A DNA stretch of 64,000 nt from Bolinopsis microptera (lineage: Eukaryota > Ctenophora > Tentaculata > Lobata > Bolinopsidae), in assembly GCF_026151205.1 (NCBI RefSeq), contig NC_087077.1, positions 9,787,983 to 9,851,982 of the forward strand, written 5' to 3'. Positions 56,701 to 64,000 of this stretch are shown here, in pieces. Under the pieces are notes generated by a model that worked only from the letters and a program-made list of their open reading frames with translations, was not told where the DNA came from and searched no databases. The position numbers and the translations under genes are program-made. How positions within the stretch are numbered: the first letter of the stretch is position 1; each line of letters begins with the position of its first letter.

Positions 56701-59700
56701 TGCGTATGGTGCTGGGTATCTCATGGAAGGACAAGGTCAGCAATATAACTTTGTATGGTAGTCTACCAAGGCTGTCAAACAAGTTACGAAGCAGGAGACT
56801 AAAAATGGCGGGACACTGCATCAGACATCCTGAGCTACTTGCCAATGATTTAGTCTTATGGGAACCTATGCATGGTAGAGCACAGCAAGGCCGACCAAGA
56901 CCAAGCTACTTGTCTATGTTAGTAAAGAAAGTTGGGACAAACTCTAAAGAGAAACTGCGAACCCTGATGCGGGACAGGGATATATGGAGGGGATTATCTG
57001 GTGTAGATCGGACTTAGTTCCGACATAGTAGTAGTAGTAGTAGTTAACATCATTATCATCGTCCTACTTAGTAGGATCAGAGACTATATTAGGATAAGTT
57101 CGAGCTTCTTGTTCGCAAGCATTGTCCAAAGAATTCCTTGTTTGATCATCCATTCGCCATCCAAGCTCAAACATATGAAGTGTCTAACGGAAACATGATG
57201 TACCCCACTCAAACGGTGAAAGATCTAGGAGTGACAGTTTCCGCTGATTTGTCCTGGACCCCACACGTCAACAGGATAGCTGAACTTGCAGAAAAAGTTG
57301 CTTCTTGGGTGCTAAGTGCGTTCAAAACGAGAGACAAAGCCACCATGATGACTCTATACAAGTCTCTCGTTAGAAGCCATCTGGAGTATTGCTGTCCTCT
57401 GTGGAATTGCTCTAAGAACAAGGACATCCAACAGCTAGAAGGGATTCAGCGTACGTTTACATCGAAAATAGATGGTACCCAGCACCTCAACTACTGGCAA
57501 AGATTAAAGGCCCTAGATCTGATGTCATTGCAAAGAAGAAGAGAACGGTATTTAATCATCAACATGTGGAAAGTTCTGCATTGCAAGTGCCCCAATGATA
57601 TTGGTATCCAGTTCTCAGTGACTCTCAGACATGGTCAAAAAGCAGTTGTGCCCGGTATAGCTAAGTCCAGCAGTCAAAGTAATCAAGCACTACATGACAA
57701 CTCATTTGCAGTCACTGGACCTCGATTATGGAATGTAATCCCAACACATATGCACACCATTGAGGATCCTATGCAATTCAAAGCAGGTTTAACGAACTTT
57801 GTGAAGTCATTTCCGGACGAGCCTCCAGCTCCAGGATACAGCCGTCGGAATGGATACTCCTTGCTGGATTGGAGTGGTGACAAAACAGTTTCTATACTGT
57901 CCGGGGGTCGACTTTTTCGATGGCCCGATAGAGGATTCTATGAAGCCCTACAAAGTAACAAAGTAAGTAAAGCGGAAGTATGTTTGGCCGCGATTTTTTA
58001 CATGGCGATGTGATCGTGATCTGATCTCAGGATCTAACTAGCTGGCCACTGAACAGTTAGTCATGTTATCATGTGACGTATTACGTGTGATCGTATTACA
58101 GATTAATATCTCTGAAACAGTCGATGTTATTTTTGCAGACGTTAAAAATGTGGTAAAATCACTGTCAACATAGTATATTTGTATTGTGTAAGATATCACT
58201 TGGGCCAATGAATGAATTCTTTGTGAACTATTTTTGAAGATTCAAATTTAATTCCAACTTACAGTACCTAACATTTTCAAATTTTAAAATAAGTATTGAT
58301 CGATTAAAGAATGAAAGACACAACGATTTATCAATAATGAATTACAATTAAATAAAATATTTAAAAATAAACTGTTAAAACACAGTCACATATAATCGCT
58401 CCAAACAGATTCATTTCTGCAACATATCCAAAATAGTTTTAGCGTCTTCAGGACTCTGAGCACTCCTCCTCTTGTGTGGTATCACGTGACCAGACACTCT
58501 CTGTCTCCCTCTCCTGTTCTTGAAGAAGTTGGATACTTGTGAGTAGGACAGTTTCGCTTGTCTGGACAGTTCACGCTTCTCTTCTGGAGTGGGGTACGGG
58601 TTCTTATCGTAGAATTCCTGTAAGGTAGTCCGGGATGATTCCTTAAAAAGGTGTCTGTCAGCGTCTCCGTTCCAGATGGTAGGGGGGAATGGGTAACGCT
58701 TCCTCAACCTGTATCTGTCCACTGCATTCAGGTTCTTTCCTCTCCGTTGCTTGGAAGCTCGCTGGTAGGTAGATTGCTGCCAAATCTCTTGAAATTGATG
58801 GTGAAGACGTTCAGGTTGATGGGTTTGAGAAATAAAGTCCAGGACTTCGTCGAAGAGTCCATCTGCAAGCATCTCCCTAGCTGTGATAACGGCTGAGTTC
58901 TCTGCGATCAAGTCCAGGAGGTTCAGTTGGTCGCTGGAGTTAGCGGTCTGATTATGTTCAGGGTTGAACAAATGAGGGACTTCTCCCGCTGTTGGAGATT
59001 GTAAGAGTGAAGCTAGGTCTTCAGTCGGGAGGGAAGGGGTGATGTCCAGTATTTCGTAACCAGAGTATCCAGAAACAGGCGGGTAGGACTGGTCGGACAG
59101 ATAGCTTGACGTAGACTCCTCAGAAGAAAGGGAGTTGTATTGATACTGGTAGGGAGGTGGTTGTAACTGGATCTCGTCCAAAGCAAGAATCTCTGTACAT
59201 AAGTTTTGTTCCAGATCGCCAGAGAAGCTAGGATAAGAAACTGTAGGTGGGGAGCTGGACGGGGTTGGATATCTCCAAACATCGTCAAACGTGAAGTACT
59301 GAGCTTGAGAAGGGGAAGTTTGCGGAGTAATGTAGGATTGTAGTTGATCGTAATCAGGGAAGTAGGTCGGTGTAGACTGGGACTGAGGTTGGGATATTTG
59401 GATTGGTGACAGTTGCATCTTAAATTTGTTGGTTTTCGTTGATGTTGTTGTTGTTGTCGATAATCAAAACTGGATGACGATTCGAATACGTCACCAATAT
59501 TTATACAAATCGGTGGTATTTTTGCACATGGGTGATTTGATTGTTCAGCATGTCAGTAACTTGAATCTGATCACGCTGATAGGAATTCGTCACCTGATCG
59601 CATGACATTCGTCAGTATGGCTGGAATTCGCAATGATATTCTGCACTGTGCGTTATGTTGTAATATGACCATTGACTGATTGACTATCGTGTCAGATCCA

Positions 59701-62700
59701 AAGATCAGATCGCCTAAATTTACATTGACTATATCATACCGAATCTTGATTCAAATTGGAATGTGCTAGTCAAATGAATCGACATGATAATGAACAATAA
59801 ACGGTGAACATTATGATATTAGACATTCCTCATGAAATTCCTGAATTGGAGATCGAAAATGTATCGTCGATTGGCTTAAATTGAATTATGATTTTAGCCA
59901 TCCCTGAGGCAAAAAATTATGATATTAATTCGGGTTTTCTTTTGATATGTTCATAATTAGCCCATATTTTGTCGACTTAACGTCATTATCATCGTCCTAC
60001 TTAGTAGGATCAGAGACTATATTAAAGCGTTAGTATATTTGGCCGCGATGTTTTACATGCTGCAACAAGGATAACGTTCAAGGCTTAGAATATCTCCCCT
60101 TTTTCGAAGGAACAATCATTGAAAATGAAGAACACTGCCTCACTGAATGTCCAATGTACCACTCAGCGAGACTCTCACTGTCGGAAAACCTTAAGAGTCT
60201 TTTGCTGCTCAAGGAATACGGAGCTATCATGAATTCTGCCCATGTGCAAGAACTGGGCAAATTCCTTTGCAACTGTCACCGCATCAGGAACCCGAAAAAG
60301 ACGCCAATACTGCCTGTCACCCCATCAGGACTACCAACTCAACAGACATAATACAGATCAACCATCATTATGCAGATTTCACGATCTGTTGTACGAGGAA
60401 GGAACACTAGTGATTACTGTTTCCAGTACGTTGTGACTGTGAGTGGGAGGTCTGTTTGAGTATGAATGTGTCTTTTGTGGACTCGAATACTAATATCGCA
60501 GTTTAGTGACCATTGAAGTTGCCTTTTACTACTTCCTCTTATGTTAAATTATTATTTCAGCAATTATTTCTATTTCGGTTGTTTGTACGGGAGTTAAATT
60601 TTAAGTGATTTTGTTTTAAATTTTCATGATTCTTGAATCTCGAATTTTACTTACTCTAGATATGTTATTCATTCATGTATAGTCGAGACGATGGTGTTAG
60701 TGCCATCTCCGACAACTTTACGTTTAATTCCGTTTAATAATTCCGTTTAATTCCATGGTGATGTGATCCAACTGTCGTGATCTGATCTCAGGATCTAACT
60801 AGCTGGCTAGTGGACAGTTAGTCATGTTATCATGTGACGTATCACGTGTGATCAATATCTCTGAAACAGTCGATGTTATTCTTGTGATCTGATCTTTAGA
60901 TCTGGCAAGCTAGTCAATGGTCATGTTGCAACATTACGCAAAGTGCAGGATATCATTGCAAATTCCAGTCATACTGACGAATGTCATGAGATCAGGTGAC
61001 GAATTCCTATCAGCATGATCAGATTCAAGTCACTGACATGCTGAACAATCAAATCAGCCATGTGCAAAAATACCACCGATTTGTATAAATATTGGTGACG
61101 TATTCGAATCGTCATCCAGTTTTGATTATCGACAACAACAACAACATCAACGAAAACCAACAAATTTAAGATGCAACTGTCACCAATCCAAATATCCCAA
61201 CCTCAGTCCCAGTCTACACCGACCTACTTCCCTGATTACGATCAACTACAATCCTACATTACTCCGCAAACTTCCCCTTCTCAAGCTCAGTACTTCACGT
61301 TTGACGATGTTTGGAGATATCCAACCCCGTCCAGCTCCCCACCTACAGTTTCCTATCCTAGCTTCTCTGACGATCTGGAACAAAACTTATGTACAGAGAT
61401 TCTTGCTTTGGACGAGATCCAGTTACAACCACCTCCCTACCAGTATCAATACAACTCCCTTTCTTCTGAGGAGTCTACGTCCAGCTATCTGTCCGACCAG
61501 TCCTACCCGCCTGTTTCTGGATACTCTGGTTACGAAATACTGGACATCACCCCTTCCCTCCCAACTCAAGACCTAGCTTCACTCTTACAACCTTCAACAG
61601 CGGGAGAAGTCCCTCATTTGTTCAACCCTGAACATGATCAGACTGCTAACTCCAGCGACCAACTGAACCTCCTGGACTTGATCGCAGAGAACTCAGCCGT
61701 TATCACAGCTAGGGAGATGCTTGCAGATGGACTCTTCGACGAAGTCCTGGACTTTATTTCTCAAACCCATCAACCTGAACGTCTTCACCATCAATTTCAA
61801 GAGATTTGGCAGCAATCTACCTACCAGCGAGCTTCCAAGCAACGGAGAGGAAAGAACCTGAATGCAGTGGACAGATACAGGTTGAGGAAGCGTTACCCAT
61901 TCCCCCCTACCATCTGGAACGGAGACGCTGACAGACACCTTTTTAAGGAATCATCCCGGACTACCTTACAGGAATTCTACGATAAGAACCCGTACCCCAC
62001 TCCAGAAGAGAAGCGTGAACTGTCCAGACAAGCGAAACTGTCCTACTCACAAGTATCCAACTTCTTCAAGAACAGGAGAGGGAGACAGAGAGTGTCTGGT
62101 CACGTGATACCACACAAGAGGAGGAGTGCTCAGAGTCCTGAAGACGCTAAAACTATTTTGGATATGTTGCAGAAATGAATCTGTTTGGAGCGATTATATG
62201 TGACTGTGTTTTAACAGTTAATTTGTAAATATTTTATTTAATTGATTATTCATTATTGATAAATCGTTGTGTCTCTCATTCTCTAATCGATCAATACTTA
62301 TTTTAAAATTTGAAAATGTTAGGTACTGTAAGCTGAAATTAAATTTGAATCTTCAAAAATAGTTCACAAAGAATTCATTCATTGTCCCAATAAAGTGATA
62401 TCTTACAAAATACAAATACCAAGTTGACAATGATTTTACCACATTTTTAACGTCTGCAAAATACAAATGTTGAATGCTAAATACTAACCGCCATGCAGAT
62501 AACTGGATTAATAGTGCCATCCATTGCCTCGAAGAGGTACACCCCATTACCCATTAGAAAGGGTAGACCTGTTAACGCACATGTCAGTGTTATCACCAGT
62601 GACAGGATACTGTAAGGGATGTAACGGAAACCTCCTACCTCCATCAGGGACAACGTTACAGCGTTTACCTGATTAGAACAACATTTGTCAGGGACAACGT

Positions 62701-64000
62701 TACAGCGTTTACCTGATTAGAACAATATTTATAAATAAATAGGGTTTAATATTAACCAATGGCAAGAAGGCACGTGTGAAGTTCGCTCTTAAATTGTAGA
62801 CCGATTAACAAAGAACAAATCTTAGTGTTGTTCGGATTCTCGCTCTTCTATTAAAATATCAAGGTTGATAATCTACATGACAGTACATGGAGTCAATGGA
62901 TATAAGGACGAGAGCCACGAAGAAGAGAATGCTCCAAATATTAGGAACGAGGAAATAACTGAAGATGTTTGGGAATACAGAGAAAACCACACTTGCTCCT
63001 CGTGACACGAATACCTCTTGCTTCGTTCGTTCTGAAAACAACCGGAATATCATTACACGGAAGAATGTATGCTCAAAAAAAATATTCCTACATCTGAATA
63101 TCTACATATTATATCATTTAGCTCAGTTAAATTGATAAGGTACTGCATATTGTATTTTAATACTCAAGAACCCTAAAAAATATACTCTGTAATATATATT
63201 ACTATATACAGTAAAACCACGATTTACCGCGTCCCGATTTACCGCAAACCCCAATTTACTGCGGATGTTTCCTTTCCCCAAACTCCGCGGTAAATCGGGG
63301 TTTTACTGTACTCAGTACATTACTTACTCTTAGTTTTACTGTACTCAGTACATTACTTACTCTTAGTTTTACTGTACTCAGTACATTACTTACTCTTAGT
63401 TTTACTGTACTCAGTACATTACTTACTCTTAGTTTTACTGTACTTAGTACATTACTTACTCTTAGTTTTATTGTACTCAGTACATTACTCACTCTTAGTT
63501 TTACTCTACTCAGTACATTACTTACTTTTAGTCACCATGAGATGTCCTATAATGGCGTAGAGTATTAGCGCACTGACAACTGACACTGTCATGTTAAGGA
63601 AACCAATGAGCAGAGCCTCAAATGTGGGGTATCCCGGGTCCCTGGAACGGGCTTTAAATGTCATCAGGAGTCCTATTCCTACACCACATGTGTTCAATGT
63701 CTGAAATTTTAACGTCGCTCAAATTCAGACACCATAGAACCATGGTTATTTTGTAAGGATACAATAAGAGCACTATAATAAGAACAACCTAGCTGCATAG
63801 GCATGTACAATGTACTGTACACTATACACACCTTGTACACACCTTCCATAAACATTCACCTGGGACATAAGATCGAGCAGCATCAAGGGTACAGATATTC
63901 TGTTCATATCACCGAGATTTGGAGTTATAAACGTTACTAATCCGATAAGAGCTCCGTCCAGGAACAAAACTCGTACAAAAATAATCAGCAGGATCATCAG
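53701..64000 (-). CDS. SLC6-type sodium-coupled neurotransmitter/amino-acid transporter, 3' part
   Basis: Membrane symporter, C-terminal two-thirds only; the gene continues past 64000. Exons in transcription order: 63860->64000, 63532-63701, about 62890-63030, 62489-62668, 54362-54459, 54067-54223, 53701-53874 (TAA at 53701-53703). Signature pieces in SLC6 order: [14 protein letters not shown] (TM6-7 loop region), [14 protein letters not shown] (TM7), [25 protein letters not shown] (TM8), [17 protein letters not shown] (TM10-like), [14 protein letters not shown] (TM11), [15 protein letters not shown] and a last helix [20 protein letters not shown] before the tail. The usual SSYN segment after TM7 is replaced by ARSRD, so transport properties may differ or be lost. 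The 54459-62489 intron contains the SIX genes. Confidence 0.8.
54814..55821 (-). CDS. SIX-type homeobox gene, copy A
   Basis: 335-residue single-exon transcription factor. Residues about 1-150 are Pro/Ser/Gln/Tyr-rich and probably activating. Residues about 175-245 align with the C-terminal part of a SIX domain ([45 protein letters not shown]). A homeodomain follows to about 310 ([37 protein letters not shown]). The recognition helix reads [14 protein letters not shown]: Asn51 and Arg53 are kept but Trp48 is Phe and Gln54 is Gly. The N-terminal half of the SIX domain is not visible. Intact frame with its own TATA box, nested in the SLC6 intron. Differs from copies B and C at a few N-terminal residues. 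Confidence 0.88.
   Translation of the reverse strand: MQLSPIQISQPQSQSTPTYFPDYDQLQSYITPQTSPSQAQYFTFDDVWRYPTPSSSLPTVSYSSFSDDLEQNLCTEILALDEIQLQPPPYQYQYNSLSSEESTSSYLSDQSYPPVSGYSGYEILDITPSLPTQDLASLLQPSTAGEVPHLFNPEHDQTANSSDQLNLLDLIAENSAVITAREMLADGLFDEVLDFISQTHQPERLHHQFQEIWQQATYQRASKQRRGKNLNAVDRYRLRKRYPFPPTIWNGDADRHLFKESSRTTLQEFYDKNPYPTPEEKRELSRQAKLSYSQVSNFFKNRRGRQRVSGHVIPHKRRSAQSPEDAKTILDMLQK
55901..55909 (-). promoter_or_regulatory. TATA box of SIX copy A
   Basis: GTATAAATA on the minus strand about 80 bases upstream of the ATG, followed by a CRE-like TGACGTA. The same arrangement is kept in all three copies. Confidence 0.6.
56398..57043 (+). mobile_element. 5'-truncated LINE with (TAG)n tail
   Basis: Flanked by a 9-bp direct repeat TTAACATCA (56389-56397, 57044-57052); the empty site is seen in segment B near 59977. 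It includes the end of an RT domain ([20 protein letters not shown], then [10 protein letters not shown] with the FADD catalytic motif) and the C-terminal region ([20 protein letters not shown]). Frames are interrupted near 56658. The 3' end is (TAG)n, like 100-235. Confidence 0.85.
56413..57017 (+). pseudogene. LINE reverse transcriptase remnant
   Basis: Two frames, 56413-56658 and 56676-57017, carry the RT palm end with FADD and the conserved C-terminal part ([27 protein letters not shown]). A gap or frame change separates them. Non-functional. Confidence 0.75.
57095..57972 (+). mobile_element. CR1/jockey-like LINE fragment
   Basis: Carries the ORF at 57138-58013. The junction with the duplicated SIX segment is visible by comparison with segment B (60020-60060), where the sequence on both sides is nearly contiguous. 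Confidence 0.7.
57138..58013 (+). pseudogene. C-terminal fragment of a CR1/jockey-type reverse transcriptase
   Basis: Frame open for 291 codons; no catalytic palm. Typical post-RT helices are visible: [37 protein letters not shown], then a terminal region [16 protein letters not shown]. The last ~15 codons run into flanking sequence. Confidence 0.75.
58411..59418 (-). CDS. SIX-type homeobox gene, copy B
   Basis: 335 residues, same architecture as copy A. Differences lie in the N-terminal region (for example [14 protein letters not shown] and NPEHNQ) and one Ala/Ser change near residue 213; the homeodomain is identical, including Phe at position 48. Frame intact. Coding changes concentrated outside the DNA-binding part suggest constraint, although the copies are too similar for a firm test. 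Same strand as copy A and as the host transporter. Confidence 0.88.
   Translation of the reverse strand: MQLSPIQISQPQSQSTPTYFPDYDQLQSYITPQTSPSQAQYFTFDDVWRYPTPSSSPPTVSYPSFSGDLEQNLCTEILALDEIQLQPPPYQYQYNSLSSEESTSSYLSDQSYPPVSGYSGYEILDITPSLPTEDLASLLQSPTAGEVPHLFNPEHNQTANSSDQLNLLDLIAENSAVITAREMLADGLFDEVLDFISQTHQPERLHHQFQEIWQQSTYQRASKQRRGKNLNAVDRYRLRKRYPFPPTIWNGDADRHLFKESSRTTLQEFYDKNPYPTPEEKRELSRQAKLSYSQVSNFFKNRRGRQRVSGHVIPHKRRSAQSPEDAKTILDMLQK
59499..59507 (-). promoter_or_regulatory. TATA box of SIX copy B
   Basis: GTATAAATA-type motif in the same position as in copy A. Confidence 0.6.
60060..60750 (+). mobile_element. Fragment of the LINE family seen at 14933-16343
   Basis: Encodes a relative of the terminal Cys/His region ([34 protein letters not shown]) with stops and frame changes. 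The 3' end has a GTTTAATTCC repeat. Flanked by CATG-containing sequence; segment A shows a candidate empty site near 58005. It sits at the centre of the B/C inverted duplication. Confidence 0.75.
61084..61090 (+). promoter_or_regulatory. TATA box of SIX copy C
   Basis: TATAAAT 81 bases upstream of the ATG; a CRE-like TGACGTA follows at about 61097. The 5' UTR is CAACAACAACAACATCAACG-rich and is conserved in all copies. Confidence 0.65.
61171..62178 (+). CDS. SIX-type homeobox gene, copy C
   Basis: 335 residues, opposite orientation to copies A and B. N-terminal region is a mosaic of A-like ([14 protein letters not shown]) and B-like ([18 protein letters not shown]) states. The homeodomain is identical with the Phe48 and Gly54 changes. 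Frame intact; same TATA box. The mixture of states suggests gene conversion between copies. Confidence 0.88.
   Translation: MQLSPIQISQPQSQSTPTYFPDYDQLQSYITPQTSPSQAQYFTFDDVWRYPTPSSSPPTVSYPSFSDDLEQNLCTEILALDEIQLQPPPYQYQYNSLSSEESTSSYLSDQSYPPVSGYSGYEILDITPSLPTQDLASLLQPSTAGEVPHLFNPEHDQTANSSDQLNLLDLIAENSAVITAREMLADGLFDEVLDFISQTHQPERLHHQFQEIWQQSTYQRASKQRRGKNLNAVDRYRLRKRYPFPPTIWNGDADRHLFKESSRTTLQEFYDKNPYPTPEEKRELSRQAKLSYSQVSNFFKNRRGRQRVSGHVIPHKRRSAQSPEDAKTILDMLQK
62647..62735. repeat. 44-bp tandem duplication of an SLC6 splice acceptor
   Basis: The segment covering the acceptor and first codons of the SLC6 exon (TCAGGGACAACGTTACAGCG on the plus strand) occurs at about 62646 and 62690. Use of the outer acceptor would place an in-frame stop after the first repeat, since 44 is not a multiple of 3. 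Confidence 0.85.
63209..63308. mobile_element. 100-bp MITE of Tc1/mariner/pogo type
   Basis: Inverted ends CAGTAAAACC(A/C)CGATTTACCG and TA on both sides (63207-63208, 63309-63310). The CAG start, palindromic build and TA duplication are typical. Confidence 0.8.
63297..63515. repeat. 33-bp tandem repeat seeded by the MITE end
   Basis: About six copies of TTTTACTGTACTCAGTACAT + TACTTACTCTTAG. The first eight bases equal the right end of the adjoining MITE, so the unit seems to comprise the MITE terminus plus flank. It reaches within about 20 bp of the SLC6 donor at 63532. Confidence 0.9.

Larger units (their letters stand above)
58015..62465. repeat. Inverted duplication carrying SIX copies B and C
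   Basis: 58141-59780 and 60900-62460 are inverted copies, including SIX gene, promoter, 3' UTR and about 250 bp downstream. The segment A (54.8-58.14 kb) is a further direct copy of the B unit. Shared blocks outside the gene include CATTATCATCGTCCTACTTA and GATCTGATCTCAGGATCTAA. Confidence 0.85.

Noticed and set aside
55054-61938. 81- and 91-codon ORFs within the SIX genes in other frames
   Set aside because: Recur in all three copies only because the SIX genes are duplicated; no family features.

Overview
This window is eukaryotic: split genes with GT-AG introns, TATA-box promoters, minisatellites, a satellite array and many transposable elements. The gene content (TRP cation channel, SLC6-type transporter, SIX-class homeobox genes, a secreted mosaic of Kazal, ephrin-receptor-like, fucolectin, kringle, PAN/apple and ricin-type domains) marks an animal. 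The low GC, compact introns and lectin/kringle/Cys-rich mosaics suggest a marine invertebrate, possibly an early-branching one such as a cnidarian; that placement is an inference and is weak.

Layout. (1) 0.8-13.2 kb, + strand: a TRP-family channel gene. I could chain 20 coding exons with matching intron phases (about 824 residues: ankyrin region, six-helix ion-channel domain, acidic and coiled-coil tail). One intron hosts a complete single-exon PIM-like kinase gene; another holds a 12-bp minisatellite; a third contains a decayed duplicate of the exon just before the pore. (2) 13.4-25.3 kb: one large mobile element with inverted termini, carrying remains of a family-B DNA polymerase-like gene and a RING-finger gene. 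It has been hit by a TIR transposon (itself hit by a LINE), by a complete-looking piggyBac element with TTAA duplications, and by a MITE. (3) 25.6-48.05 kb, - strand: one very large secreted mosaic protein gene, with a triplicated fucolectin 5' exon whose phases allow only one copy per transcript. Its introns hold an LTR retrotransposon with near-identical LTRs, a tRNA-derived SINE, MITEs, and a small opposite-strand gene for a secreted peptide. (4) 48-53.5 kb: no gene seen; a 33-bp satellite with a palindromic core, a second tandem array, and two DNA transposons. (5) 53.7-64 kb, - strand: the 3' part of an SLC6-type transporter gene. Its roughly 8-kb intron contains three near-identical intronless SIX-type homeobox genes, two in direct and one in inverted orientation, with three LINE fragments.

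Two themes recur: genes nested in introns (kinase, secreted peptide, SIX trio), and exon or gene duplication in place (TRP pre-pore exon, fucolectin exon, SIX genes). The observations I rank highest are the SIX trio, which shares a Trp-to-Phe change at the nearly invariant homeodomain position 48, the frame-enforced alternative fucolectin exons, and the stack of nested insertions that can be put in relative order.
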